A stretch of DNA of 64,000 bases from Paenibacillus sp. JJ-100. GTDB taxonomy: Bacteria; Bacillota; Bacilli; Paenibacillales; Paenibacillaceae. The notes below the pieces were generated by a model that was given only the letters and a program-made list of their open reading frames with translations, had not been told where the DNA came from and did no database searches. Made by a program: the position numbers and the translations under genes. Of the stretch, positions 1 through 9,463 are shown piece by piece (position 1 is the stretch's first letter; every line of letters begins with the position of its first letter). The DNA is taken from contig NZ_CAOJCM010000002.1 of assembly GCF_948329825.1 (NCBI RefSeq), positions 372,001 to 436,000 on the forward strand, read 5' to 3'.

Positions 1-1040
1 CCGTAGGCGAAGGTTACCGATTCAAAAGTCACATGACCTTTAACCTCATCTGACTCCACGATCACCGGTTCTTCCGTCTCTTGCACGTCAACAGGCGTAT
101 TCAACAGTTCGAGCACCCGTTCACCTGAAGCTTTGGACTGTGTATAGTTATTGATGTGGAAGCCAAGACCCCACATCGGACCAATTATGTACCAGATCAA
201 ACTGAAGAAGGCAACGAGTTGACCCAAAGTTAACGTCTGCTGGATAACCATTCTTCCACCAATGACGAGCAGAAGTACAACACTCACCGAAGCCAAAATC
301 TCCATAATCGGAAAATAACGGCTCCATAATGTGGCGGCATGTATTTGATTTGTTTTATAGCGTTCATTTCTTGTAGAAAACTTCTCTACTTCATACGGTT
401 CTCTTGCAAACGATTTAACCGTTCGCACACCTGTTATGTTTTCTTGTACTGCCGTAGTCAAAGAGCTTAAAGCAAGTCTCATTTCCTGAAACGCAGGATG
501 AATTCTGGATTCGAATCGAAGCGCAACGAAGGCAAGAAGTGGGATACAAACGAGTGTCAGCAACGTTAATTGCCAGCTCATCGTCATCATCATAATTGCG
601 CCGAATACAACCATTAGTACCATGTTGAGAATCTGGGCGAAACCAAATCCGATAAAGTTACGGATGGCCTCCAAATCTCCCGTGAGGCGGGACATCAGGT
701 CACCTGTTTTGGCCGTATCATAATAACGGAAGGATAAAAATTGAAGCTTTTCATAACATGCATTACGGAGCCTGTAAGCTAGATGGTTACCAAGACGTCC
801 GCCAAAGAAACCGTGTAAAAATTGCAATCCCGCTTTCAAAATAACGACTCCTAACACCGTTAGAGCAAGTATGGGAACGTCTTCAAAATTTCGAGCGACA
901 ATGACATCATCGATCAAAATTCGCAGTAGGTTGGGATAGACCAATCCAAGTGCGGTCGCTAAGGCGAGGAACAAGATTGATACCAATAAATACGTTCGCC
1001 TCTCCCTATAATAGGTTTGCAGTTGCCTAAGAACATCCAT
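1..1040 (-). CDS. ABC exporter, fused permease/ATPase (partial: N-terminal part only)
   Basis: The gene starts at ATG 1040 behind a strong GAGGAGGAG ribosome-binding site (about 1046-1054) and runs off the left edge, leaving about 346 codons. The visible part is the six-helix membrane domain of a type-I ABC exporter: hydrophobic stretches near residues 17-35 and 50-75, then a conserved region with GDLMSRLTGDLE, and later an ENITGVRTVKSFARE loop typical of the ABC_membrane domain. It ends where the nucleotide-binding domain begins (VTFESVTFAY), so Walker A lies outside the window. The family exports lipids, drugs or peptides using ATP as a homodimer or heterodimer; the substrate cannot be deduced. 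Nothing here shows co-transcription with dynA, which is separated by a terminator. Confidence 0.9.
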   Translation of the reverse strand, partial: MDVLRQLQTYYRERRTYLLVSILFLALATALGLVYPNLLRILIDDVIVARNFEDVPILALTVLGVVILKAGLQFLHGFFGGRLGNHLAYRLRNACYEKLQFLSFRYYDTAKTGDLMSRLTGDLEAIRNFIGFGFAQILNMVLMVVFGAIMMMTMSWQLTLLTLVCIPLLAFVALRFESRIHPAFQEMRLALSSLTTAVQENITGVRTVKSFAREPYEVEKFSTRNERYKTNQIHAATLWSRYFPIMEILASVSVVLLLVIGGRMVIQQTLTLGQLVAFFSLIWYIIGPMWGLGFHINNYTQSKASGERVLELLNTPVDVQETEEPVIVESDEVKGHVTFESVTFAY

Positions 1041-1441
1041 GTTTCTCCTCCTCTAAAGTTGCCTAAAATGATATGAACATTTATGAAGTTTATCACCGTC
1101 CCTCATTCGCGGCAAAGCGAATAAAAGCCCATATTCAGGCTACTTTCAGCTTATTATCGCGTTAACAGAGACCAATACCTAAGTTTCAATCAAATGTTTG
1201 AATATTCTCTTTATTTCAGGTTGTTCATACCAAAAAAAGGCTCCCCGTATGCCTTTACAACGGGAGCCTTTTCTGATGCTTTTTTGCAACATTTTCAGTG
1301 GATTGCAAAAAATCAAATATTTTTACAAACGTTTCCAACATTTAATCACATATCAATGGATCTGCTTACTTAGAAAGCGAGGCCATACTTGCCACGAACG
1401 ATTCACCTTAATGCGAACTGAACCATCGGCTGAACCTTCAG
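1041..1441. other. Intergenic region between ABC exporter gene and dynA
   Basis: About 400 bases without a convincing gene. It holds the dynA terminator (1232-1272) and presumably the promoter of the ABC exporter gene. A short plus-strand frame at 1198-1554 crosses the terminator and the dynA 3' end, has no recognisable domain, and is not treated as a gene. Confidence 0.6.
1232..1272 (-). terminator. Intrinsic terminator after dynA
   Basis: On the minus strand AGGCTCCCGT pairs with ACGGGGAGCCT (one bulge) around a 10-base loop, followed by seven Ts. It lies 170 bases past the dynA stop codon and separates dynA from the ABC exporter gene. Confidence 0.8.
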
Positions 1442-4400
1442 CTAATTCAACATTTGTTCCAGTTTTACGGACACAGCTGCCCATTGCTCGGCAGGAATGC
1501 CGCTTTCAAGTGTATCTTGTATGCCACGAATGGCCTCATCCAGTCTTTCAATAAGCTGGCCTGCTTGATGTTGAACAGACTGACGAACCTGCATATCGTA
1601 GAACTGTACCAGCTTATGCTCTGAATCCGGGAGCACTTCAATGATCATCTGTTTAAGAACAGGCTCAAGTGCACTCTGGAGACGCTGACGGCCATCCCCT
1701 TCAAAAAACTGTTTCGGATTACGGAAATAACTCCAGTAGTTTCTCCAGTCCGACGGTTCTTCAAGCCGAATAGCGTCCAGTACCGGCGTACTCCACTTGT
1801 CATCCAGTGTTAAAGACAACACTATGCCACCTGTCAGCTGCTTCACCTCATCGATACATTCGGTAACTTGCTTGGCAATCCAAGCATGACCCGCTTGCTC
1901 CAATCGAAGGGTTGTAGCAAGTAATTCCTGTTCTAGTTCAATACTGATCATGCGAAGTAGCTCCCGGCCACAGGCCGCGAAAGCTGCTTTCAGATTACCC
2001 TGATCTTCTCTCAATACCGATGGATGGAATGCTTCTGCCATAAACTGACCCAGTCTGAAGGCAAGACGCTGTCTAACATGGAAAAGTAATTCGCTTGTTT
2101 CTTGTGACAACTCTTCCTTCATCGAGCGCTGTGCCAGTCGTTCCATACGTTTGAGTGACTGACCCGAAATCGTCTCTAGTTCATCACGCCGCTGACGCAG
2201 TGTTTCTTCGCCTTGCGCCGCATCCTCTGCACGCTGCTTCAGCCGCTGGATGACGCGCCCCATCTCCTCGGAGGCTCCGCCCACTGCCAGATCAGCCAGC
2301 TCTTTGCCCGCGAATTGATTAAACGCTTCTTCAAACCGGATAAAACCGGATTGTTGTAACCGATCGCTGTTTCCGTCCATTTTGCCTTCCATGGCTAGCA
2401 TACTGGATACCGGGAAAAGACGCGGTGAACGAATGCCATTTTTCCGCAGTTCTGTCCCTACATGATCAAGCACCTGTTCCAATTCTTCTTCCGAAGAAGA
2501 TAAATCACTGGCGTTCACCACAAAAAACATCTGATCCATCGCGGAGCTATCTTTCACCCGCCCAAGCTGGTTCAGGAACTGCCGATCTCCCTGAGAGAAA
2601 GCGTGATTGTAATATGTCACAAATATAAGCGCGTCTGCATTTTTCATATAATTAAATGTTACACCTGTATGCCGCGCATTAACCGAATCAGCTCCAGGTG
2701 TATCCACCAGTACGATTCCCTGTTCAGTCACATCACAGCTGTAATACAGATCAATCGAATCCACAAAACAAGACTTCTTCTCATTCGCTACAAAATGGCG
2801 ATAACCGTTCAAATCCACCAGCACATCTTGCCCAAGCTGATCTGCTGTTTCCTCCCAGCCAGCCGCCGCAGCCTGCAAGAAGCTGTAGTGTGGGCGCCCT
2901 GCCGGATGTACATCCTGGGGCGTAAGGGATTTCACACGATTCTGCCATTCCGTTCCTGGCTCTCCAAGTCCAAGTAGGCGGAAGGAGTATGCCAGATCCT
3001 CCTGGAAGGCGTCCCGGGTCTTCATGCGGACCCGGGCAGTCCCATGCTCCATGCCGCCGGCTGGAGCCATAATGCGGTTGATCGCCGCTGTCGTTGGATG
3101 CGGCGATACCGGTAAGACAGCTTCGCCCAGCAATGCATTGGCGAAGGAGGATTTGCCCGCGCTGAACGCACCGAACAGCGCGAGGGTAAACGTGCCGCCC
3201 GCAAGCGAAGCCGCGCGTGCACGCAGATCCCGTACCGCCGACCCCATGGCGGGGTACGGCTCCACCAGCGCAGCCGCGGCTTCCAGCCGTGCCGCTGCTG
3301 CGTCCAGGCGCCGGCGGCGTTCCGCGCCAGCCGCCGCCGGGGCGCCCTGCGCAGCTGCTTTGCGCGGCGGCGCAGGGGCCTCCGTCTGTGGCTGCGCCGC
3401 CACAGACGCAGACGTGCCCGCCTGCGAACCGGGAGCTTTGCCCGGTTCAGGCGCGGGCACGTGCGGGCCCTTCACCTCCGGCAATAGCCCGGAGGGGAGG
3501 GGGCCCGCAGGAGGCAGCAGGCTGCGCAGCGCTGCTGCCTCCTCGGCGGCGGCGCGCTGGAGCGCCGTGTAGCGTGCCGCCGCCGCGGATTGCGCCAGCA
3601 GCGCTGCGCGGCTGGCGTCAAGCGCCTGGAGCTCGGCTTCGCCTTGCGCTGCCAGCGCTTCCAGAATGCGGTCGGCCAGCATCATGGCCGACCTGCGATA
3701 CCGGGCCTCAATCTCGCCCCGGACATCTTTGCTATATTGCAGAACATATTCAGGCGACAGCTCTGCACTCACACTGCGTTTCAGTTCAAGCAATGCTTCG
3801 TCAATTGCAGGCAGTTCTGTGTTAAGTACCTGTTCCCATGATGAATCCCATACTTGATACGCTTCACCCAACTGTCTTAACATCGTTCGGATATGTACCT
3901 CTACTTGACTGGAGGCCTGATCTTGGAGCAAACGAACTAGCTCGGAAGCACGTCGCTGCTTCTCCTGCTCCGTCTTTCCACCAGAAAACAGCAGTCCTAC
4001 CCGGAAACCCGGCTTACGACTCTCCAAATAAAGAGCTGCCGACGTTCGAATATCGGCTGGGGTCAAATTCGCATTGGCAAGCAGTGAGTCAAGTTCTGCC
4101 CTGAACTTCTCACGCACTTGCGAAGGCTTGGTTCGAAGCTCAGCTGCTTTTTCATCCAAAAGGGTAAGCTCTCGTTCTAATCGTTCAATACCTTCTTGTC
4201 CGCCAATCTCCTCTAGTAGTTCCTTTTCTTCCTCTTCTCTTTTCCCTGCCTCACGTTTCAAATGCTGATCCGTGATATGACTTGCCGAACGAACCAAACT
4301 GTGCGAGATCAGTTCAATCTTTCTTTTCATCAACTGAGTAATGAGTTCTGGCAACTGCTCCCATTGATTATACCGATGCTGCTGGTCACGCAAAGAAGTG

Positions 4401-5113
4401 AACATCAGACCGTCATAACGAACCTCCCATGCTGCAAAGGTCGCTTCTACACCCTCCACGTATTGGTCAAACGAAAGCTCTCGCTCCCGATGTTTATCAA
4501 TCTGATTGACAATCAGAAACAGCGGTTTCCCCCAGTCAGATAAACTTTTGGCAAAAGAAAGATTCGTTTCCGACTGGACATGATTGTAGTCCATGACATA
4601 GAACACAACATCAGCCAGATGCAGTGCGGAGTGCGTTGCCAGACTATGTCCCCGGTCTGTGGAATCCACACCTGGAGTATCCAGAAGCATAGCATCGTCT
4701 TGTAGCAACGGAATATGATCCCATACCTCGATCGAGCTGTATGCCCCACCATTCTTACAATACGCCTCTAATTCATCTGGAGACACTTCCAGTGTGCTTG
4801 TTTTATTGTCAGCGCTTACGTTAGGTGACATATAAATAAGTGCCTTCGGCTGTCCGTTGCGTATTGCCACGACATTGGCACTGGTAGGCACGGGACTTGA
4901 TGGCAGTACACGCTTACCGCACAAGCTGTTGATCAAGCTCGACTTGCCTGCCGAGAAATGCCCACAGAACGCAATCGTCAGATGTTTCGTTTCTGCCTTA
5001 CGGATTAAATCGGTTAGTGCTTCTACAGCAGTATGATCCCCCGTTTGTTTCATTGCATCACACAGTGATAACAAAGGTATGGCCATTTCTGCTGGGTAAT
5101 CGGTTCTGGACAT
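1442..5113 (-). CDS. dynA: Two-headed bacterial dynamin (DynA/YpbR family)
   Basis: A 1223-residue protein with two dynamin-type GTPase modules in one chain, as in B. subtilis DynA, a membrane-binding GTPase implicated in membrane fusion and membrane stress or phage tolerance. Module 1: G1 GHFSAGKSS at residues 51-59, G3 DTPGVDS near 146-152, G4 NQID near 203. Module 2: G1 GAFSAGKSS at 648-656, with DTPGADS and NASD further on. Each is followed by a long helical stalk. Residues about 480-640 form an Ala/Pro-rich linker coded by a strikingly GC-rich stretch. The start is ATG 5113 with AGGAGG just upstream. It is transcribed alone, between its own terminator and a palindromic site upstream. Confidence 0.93.
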   Translation of the reverse strand: MSRTDYPAEMAIPLLSLCDAMKQTGDHTAVEALTDLIRKAETKHLTIAFCGHFSAGKSSLINSLCGKRVLPSSPVPTSANVVAIRNGQPKALIYMSPNVSADNKTSTLEVSPDELEAYCKNGGAYSSIEVWDHIPLLQDDAMLLDTPGVDSTDRGHSLATHSALHLADVVFYVMDYNHVQSETNLSFAKSLSDWGKPLFLIVNQIDKHRERELSFDQYVEGVEATFAAWEVRYDGLMFTSLRDQQHRYNQWEQLPELITQLMKRKIELISHSLVRSASHITDQHLKREAGKREEEEKELLEEIGGQEGIERLERELTLLDEKAAELRTKPSQVREKFRAELDSLLANANLTPADIRTSAALYLESRKPGFRVGLLFSGGKTEQEKQRRASELVRLLQDQASSQVEVHIRTMLRQLGEAYQVWDSSWEQVLNTELPAIDEALLELKRSVSAELSPEYVLQYSKDVRGEIEARYRRSAMMLADRILEALAAQGEAELQALDASRAALLAQSAAAARYTALQRAAAEEAAALRSLLPPAGPLPSGLLPEVKGPHVPAPEPGKAPGSQAGTSASVAAQPQTEAPAPPRKAAAQGAPAAAGAERRRRLDAAAARLEAAAALVEPYPAMGSAVRDLRARAASLAGGTFTLALFGAFSAGKSSFANALLGEAVLPVSPHPTTAAINRIMAPAGGMEHGTARVRMKTRDAFQEDLAYSFRLLGLGEPGTEWQNRVKSLTPQDVHPAGRPHYSFLQAAAAGWEETADQLGQDVLVDLNGYRHFVANEKKSCFVDSIDLYYSCDVTEQGIVLVDTPGADSVNARHTGVTFNYMKNADALIFVTYYNHAFSQGDRQFLNQLGRVKDSSAMDQMFFVVNASDLSSSEEELEQVLDHVGTELRKNGIRSPRLFPVSSMLAMEGKMDGNSDRLQQSGFIRFEEAFNQFAGKELADLAVGGASEEMGRVIQRLKQRAEDAAQGEETLRQRRDELETISGQSLKRMERLAQRSMKEELSQETSELLFHVRQRLAFRLGQFMAEAFHPSVLREDQGNLKAAFAACGRELLRMISIELEQELLATTLRLEQAGHAWIAKQVTECIDEVKQLTGGIVLSLTLDDKWSTPVLDAIRLEEPSDWRNYWSYFRNPKQFFEGDGRQRLQSALEPVLKQMIIEVLPDSEHKLVQFYDMQVRQSVQHQAGQLIERLDEAIRGIQDTLESGIPAEQWAAVSVKLEQMLN

Positions 5114-5141
5114 GACTGGCCTTCCTCCTGGCTCCTCTTAT

Positions 5142-5163
5142 TTGACGTCCATTACGACGTCAA
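5142..5163 (-). promoter_or_regulatory. Perfect palindrome in the dynA leader (candidate operator)
   Basis: TTGACGTC and GACGTCAA flank a 6-base centre, a perfect 8+8 inverted repeat ending 28 bases before the dynA start codon. A plausible minus-strand -10 (TATAAC) lies just upstream, so the palindrome would sit around or just after the transcription start, a usual repressor position. The cognate regulator is unknown. Confidence 0.45.
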
Positions 5164-5502
5164 TCTCTGTTATATCTCATCTAGTTTAACATTATCATGT
5201 TTGAATTTGAACGATTTCGCCGGAATCTCCATGTAGATGTATTCCAGATCATTATAAGTTCATGAAGAGATCATTGATCCAAAGATGGCGTTCATACGTT
5301 TCTAACATCTATGTATAAAAAAATAAAACCGATCGTGTCGGTTTTATGCGTAATTCATACGTATTAGTCCATATCTTCGTATCATTAAAGAATGTTTATC
5401 ATCAAGTAACTGGATGCATGACATACCAGACAAATTACCTTACGATAGCTTGTGGCGATGTCATTGCAGCCAGGTTCTTGATCATAGTCCATTCAAACTA
5501 AC
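5164..5502. other. Intergenic region between dynA and the nth operon
   Basis: About 340 bases with no credible gene. It contains the likely dynA promoter (AT-rich, 5165-5215) and the terminator of the nth/5503 operon (5315-5346). I see nothing else in 5350-5502. Confidence 0.5.
5315..5346 (-). terminator. Intrinsic terminator of the nth operon
   Basis: Minus-strand hairpin AAAACCGA/TCGGTTTT with a 5-base loop, followed by a T-rich tail. It lies about 155 bases past the end of the small 5503-5775 gene. Confidence 0.7.
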
Positions 5503-5775
5503 TTAAGATACTACGTTCTCCAATGTAGGCAACAGAATTTCGAAAACTTGTCCATGCTGCAAAATAGTAATGCCTCTGCCTTTGTCTCTCATCACAACCA
5601 CCTCAGGCTTGGTGGACATACGCTCAAGATAATGCTCGGGCACATCACCTGAGTGACTTACGGTAATGCCTTCAACTTCTTTTTCTTCATTTTCAGCCAT
5701 ATCCTGCTCAACGATCTGTTCGAAAATATCGGAGAATGCTTCAAAATTGTCAGTGTACACGGAAATGCATTTCAT
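5503..5775 (-). CDS. Small acidic protein of unknown function
   Basis: A 90-residue protein that I do not recognise. It begins MKCISVYTDNFE, is acidic in the middle (EENEEKEVEG-like region), and has no membrane segment, signal peptide or cysteine pair. An AAGGATG ribosome-binding site lies 7 bases before ATG 5775, and the gene follows nth by 20 bases with a terminator downstream, so it is very likely a real second gene of the nth transcript. The alternating strand/helix pattern suggests a small alpha/beta fold, but no function can be given. Confidence 0.75.
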   Translation of the reverse strand: MKCISVYTDNFEAFSDIFEQIVEQDMAENEEKEVEGITVSHSGDVPEHYLERMSTKPEVVVMRDKGRGITILQHGQVFEILLPTLENVVS

Positions 5776-5795
5776 TGTTATTCATCCTTTTCTGC

Positions 5796-6494
5796 TTATG
5801 AGTTTAATTTTGGTTTTCGGGTAGTCACACGTTCCTTATCTTTCCTGATTTGGGACGTTTTCATACGTTTTTTCCCTTCTCTGCATATGTCCAGCAACGG
5901 ACAGATATGACATTGGGGGTTTTGAGCCTTGCAATGGTAGCGTCCAAAAAATATTAACCGGTGATGAGTCAAAGTCCACTCATCCCGAGGTACGCGCTTC
6001 ATAAGTTTTTTCTCGACTTCAAGTACAGTGTCATCCCAACCAGCGAGTCCGAGTCTCTTTGACACACGTTCTACATGAGTATCTACAGCGATTGCTGGCA
6101 CGCCAAACGCATTGGAAACGACGACATTAGCGGTTTTACGACCGACACCTGGAAGAGTAACCAGCTGATCATGTTCCTGCGGTACATCACCGCCATACTG
6201 CTCTATTAAAATTCGGCACATGTTCTGAATATGCTTGGCCTTGTTTCGGTACAATCCGATTCGACGAATATCCTGCTCCAGCTCTTCGAGAGGAACTTCT
6301 AGATAATCCGCCGGGCTTTTGTACTTTTGAAACAAATCTGCAGTGACTTTGTTCACTGTTTCATCTGTGCACTGCGCAGACAAAAGGACCGCTACTGTTA
6401 ATTCAAATGCATTGCTGTGATTTAATTCGCAATGTGCATCTGGAAACATGGCTTCCATTGTATCGAGTATATGTCTTACTGTCGCTGCATTCAT
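5796..6494 (-). CDS. nth: Endonuclease III (DNA glycosylase/AP lyase)
   Basis: Removes oxidised pyrimidines and nicks abasic sites in base-excision repair. The 232 residues hold the helix-hairpin-helix LPGVGRKTANVV with its catalytic Lys, the catalytic Asp in VDTHVERVSKRLGL, and the C-terminal 4Fe-4S ligand pattern C-x6-C-x2-C-x5-C (from HCKAQNPQC to LLDIC). The length is slightly above the usual ~215 because of a basic C-terminal tail. In B. subtilis nth lies directly after dnaD; here it is about 22 kb away from dnaD, so this syntenic block has been split. It is followed by a small unknown gene in the same transcript. Confidence 0.97.
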   Translation of the reverse strand: MNAATVRHILDTMEAMFPDAHCELNHSNAFELTVAVLLSAQCTDETVNKVTADLFQKYKSPADYLEVPLEELEQDIRRIGLYRNKAKHIQNMCRILIEQYGGDVPQEHDQLVTLPGVGRKTANVVVSNAFGVPAIAVDTHVERVSKRLGLAGWDDTVLEVEKKLMKRVPRDEWTLTHHRLIFFGRYHCKAQNPQCHICPLLDICREGKKRMKTSQIRKDKERVTTRKPKLNS

Positions 6495-6582
6495 GAAAAG
6501 CTACCTCCCACAAGTTCGCTCCACCTGCGGAGCCGTACTTCAAGCTTCAGCCAAGTAGCTTGGCGGGGATCCGAAAAGCTTG

Positions 6583-6626
6583 CAAAAAAAACGTCCTGAT
6601 ACGGAAAAGATCCCGTATCAAGACGG
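6583..6626 (-). terminator. Intrinsic terminator after the SLH gene
   Basis: Minus-strand stem CGTCTTGATACGG / CCGTATCAGGACG (one mismatch) with an 8-base loop and eight Ts. It lies just past the 6656 stop codon and upstream of nth. Confidence 0.9.
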
Positions 6627-6655
6627 TCATTCTTTTGATCCTCTTAAAGAAACGA

Positions 6656-9394
6656 TTACTGTTTTTGAATCTCCATAACCACATTGTTCAAGAGATACAA
6701 TACAATATTATCATTATCTCTAAGAGATTGCACGCTTAAAGTATTGTCACCCTGGTGAACAAATACATTAGAACCGAGTGTAAAACGATAGTTCGTATCC
6801 GACGTCGTTTCACGTTTAACCAAAATTTGGTTCCCTACTCCATCATAAGACCAGAACTGTTTATTCATAACAGTGAGCACTCTGAAACGCGTAGAGTTAT
6901 CGGTATCTTTTGTCATTTCCACACGTTCACCAACAACTAAATTGGTCAGATCCGTTAATGTGGAACCTGATTTCACAACTTTTACCGGACCGCTTATAGC
7001 GACCTTTTCTGTGGCACCATTGAACTGCTTCAGTGTAACAGATGTGGCGTCTACGGCAGTAACTTCAGCCAGTGTTCGTTTCACAACCTGAACCACCTTC
7101 GGCGTTGTTCCTTCAAGCGTAATGTTAACCAAATTGCCTGCCATCAGTTGGGACGTGGTAATCGATTGACCGCTCTCTCCGGTGATTACTGCCTGATCCA
7201 AGTAGAACTGGCTTGTTACGGCATCTGATTTGGCGCGAATCCGACCATTCGACTCCACCGATTCCAATTCGAATTGAGCTACTGTTTTTAATGCAATCTT
7301 TTGCACCGCATCCTGATTTACTCCGAGTGTAACCGCAACGTTATCACCAATCTTCAGATCTGACAGACCCGCATTAGATTTATTGTAGATTTCAACCGAA
7401 GGTACCGTAGTGTATGGAACAGTAATGGTCTGGTTGCCAGACAACAGACTGATTTTCTTATTCGAAGTATCAATACTGCGGATGGTCCCTTCATACTTAT
7501 AGATGACCTTTACAGACAACGCACGAGTTCCTACATGTGTAAGATCCACTTTGCGTCCATCACTTAAAAGTGACTCCAGCCCAGATAGTGTTGGCTTAGA
7601 TGCGTTGTAATCCAATTTTGTTTTTTCATCAAGTGTAAATACGTATGGCTTTTTATTTGCATCCAGTACAGTAAGCACTTTAGTTTTATTATTGTAAGAT
7701 ACGACCGAAGCGCCATTTAGAGGTTCCATCTGACGACCAACAACCTCAATACGGGTGATCTGATCATCACTATTTAGTGTAAGCTCAACCTTATCTCCAT
7801 TATTGGCATCTGAAATGAGGTCATTGAGTTTCGCTTCCTGAATACCATTAATAATGACTTCTGGTTTATCACTAAGTAATTTTACTTCTAGTGATCCGCC
7901 ATCACGCTTGAATGTCAACGTTGACTGGTTACTGCCAATCTCAACCAGTGTACCGCGAATCGACTGTTCAACCCCTTGAGACAATTCAATCGTTTGTAAC
8001 ACACTGTCATTTACGGTGTACTTGACAGCACTTCCAGCCTTCAATTCAGAAAGTGGAAGAATTCGATTTTGATAACGAACAATCAGGCTATCACTATATG
8101 TGTATTGTTCTGCTGCACCGGTAGCATTGACCAGTTTTATGGTTTTTCCAGAAGTATTCACTTCCTGCACCACTCCGCTGTCGCTTTTATTAACAATTCC
8201 GGATTTCACCCGGATCATAACCGTTTTTTTGTCAGCAGAGAACGTCTCGCGTTGCACTTCAATCGTGCTATTCGCTGTTATGTCAGAGAGTTGAATGGCT
8301 TGGCCATTCTGATCCGTGAATGCTGTGTTCTCATCATAAGAATACGTTTCATAATTCTCGCCCACAAACAATCCGATTTTATTACCGGACAATGAACGTG
8401 CAAACGTACCTTCAATGCTTTCCACCTGAGGTTTGGCATCTACTACCTCCACATAAGAGGCTTTACCTGCTGTACCCACAATAAGGACTTTAGTATACAG
8501 TTTCACATCCGATGCAGACACCCGTGTCTCGCTTTCCTTCGTAAAATAAGGCGTGTTGCTGTTCACCGTGTAGTTTATGGCTTTGCCATCAGCAACCAAT
8601 GTGATCTGCCCGTCCTTCAATCCAGTTACATAACCGGTTGTCGTATTCGGATACTGCGTATCTGTCAGTGATTCTCCGCGGCTAAAAAACGTTGCGAGCT
8701 GCGCACGTGTAACGGAACCTGTTGGATTGAACTTGTTACCTTCAAGCCCTTTAGCCAGATCCAAACTAACAGCGAGGTTAATATAGCCCTTAGCACTATC
8801 AGAGATACTTGCATTATCAGCAAAACCTGTAGATTGATTATTTTGACTCTTCGCTTCAGCATCTTTGTTCAGTGAGCGGATCAACAATTTAGTAATCCAT
8901 TCGCGTGTTGCCGGTTTTTGGCCCCATGTTGATTTGGACACATCTGCTGTTGCTTCCTCTGTTTTATCTATAAGTCCCAGTTGAAGTGCAAGCGCAACAT
9001 ATGGCTTGAAATAGTTCCCCACTTCCATATTTGTCGGTAATGCCGCGGCTGTGTCAGTGTTCAATTGGGATTCCATATTCATAAAACGAATTGCCATTGT
9101 TACCGCTTCTTGCTGTGTAACCGCGTCTCCTGGGCGGAACAGACCATTATTACCGAGAAGAATGCCTTGGTTCGCCAGTTTATACACATGTTTCTCAGCC
9201 CAGTATCCGGCTTTGATGTCGGTGAACAAACCAGTCGGTACAGCCGTATTACTTGCTGCCGAAGTCTGACCTTGTTCCGTTTGTGTTGAGTCTGCCGCCA
9301 TAACAGCTCCACCGGAGCTCAAGGCCATCATGCCTGCAAGTACGGCTGATACTACTTTTTTAGAGTGCGATGGTTGATTATATTTATAAGTCAC
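6656..9394 (-). CDS. S-layer homology (SLH) domain surface protein
   Basis: A 912-residue secreted wall protein. It has a signal peptide (basic start, hydrophobic VVSAVLAGMMALSS, cleavage near VMAAD, residue 33), then SLH modules around residues 55-240 (FTDIKAGYWAEKHVYKLANQGI; GYINLAVSLDLAKGLEGNKFNP), which in this family bind pyruvylated secondary cell-wall polymer. The rest (about 250-912) is a long series of beta-strand-rich repeats with Thr/Val/Asp-rich signatures such as VDGKxI and xITRIEVVG, without a recognisable catalytic motif. It probably has an adhesive or structural role. An AGGTGA site precedes ATG 9394. It follows the GerMN lipoprotein gene by 69 bases and may share its transcript. 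Confidence 0.9.
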   Translation of the reverse strand: MTYKYNQPSHSKKVVSAVLAGMMALSSGGAVMAADSTQTEQGQTSAASNTAVPTGLFTDIKAGYWAEKHVYKLANQGILLGNNGLFRPGDAVTQQEAVTMAIRFMNMESQLNTDTAAALPTNMEVGNYFKPYVALALQLGLIDKTEEATADVSKSTWGQKPATREWITKLLIRSLNKDAEAKSQNNQSTGFADNASISDSAKGYINLAVSLDLAKGLEGNKFNPTGSVTRAQLATFFSRGESLTDTQYPNTTTGYVTGLKDGQITLVADGKAINYTVNSNTPYFTKESETRVSASDVKLYTKVLIVGTAGKASYVEVVDAKPQVESIEGTFARSLSGNKIGLFVGENYETYSYDENTAFTDQNGQAIQLSDITANSTIEVQRETFSADKKTVMIRVKSGIVNKSDSGVVQEVNTSGKTIKLVNATGAAEQYTYSDSLIVRYQNRILPLSELKAGSAVKYTVNDSVLQTIELSQGVEQSIRGTLVEIGSNQSTLTFKRDGGSLEVKLLSDKPEVIINGIQEAKLNDLISDANNGDKVELTLNSDDQITRIEVVGRQMEPLNGASVVSYNNKTKVLTVLDANKKPYVFTLDEKTKLDYNASKPTLSGLESLLSDGRKVDLTHVGTRALSVKVIYKYEGTIRSIDTSNKKISLLSGNQTITVPYTTVPSVEIYNKSNAGLSDLKIGDNVAVTLGVNQDAVQKIALKTVAQFELESVESNGRIRAKSDAVTSQFYLDQAVITGESGQSITTSQLMAGNLVNITLEGTTPKVVQVVKRTLAEVTAVDATSVTLKQFNGATEKVAISGPVKVVKSGSTLTDLTNLVVGERVEMTKDTDNSTRFRVLTVMNKQFWSYDGVGNQILVKRETTSDTNYRFTLGSNVFVHQGDNTLSVQSLRDNDNIVLYLLNNVVMEIQKQ

Positions 9395-9463
9395 CTATGA
9401 TTCCCCTCTCTCATGTAAAACAACCTAATTCCGTGAGACCACGGTCCACGCATGAAGCATAAC

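Noticed and set aside
3024..3825. Two long GC-rich plus-strand frames
   Set aside because: They result from the low-complexity, stop-poor GC-rich linker of dynA and show only repeats of Ala, Pro and Arg.
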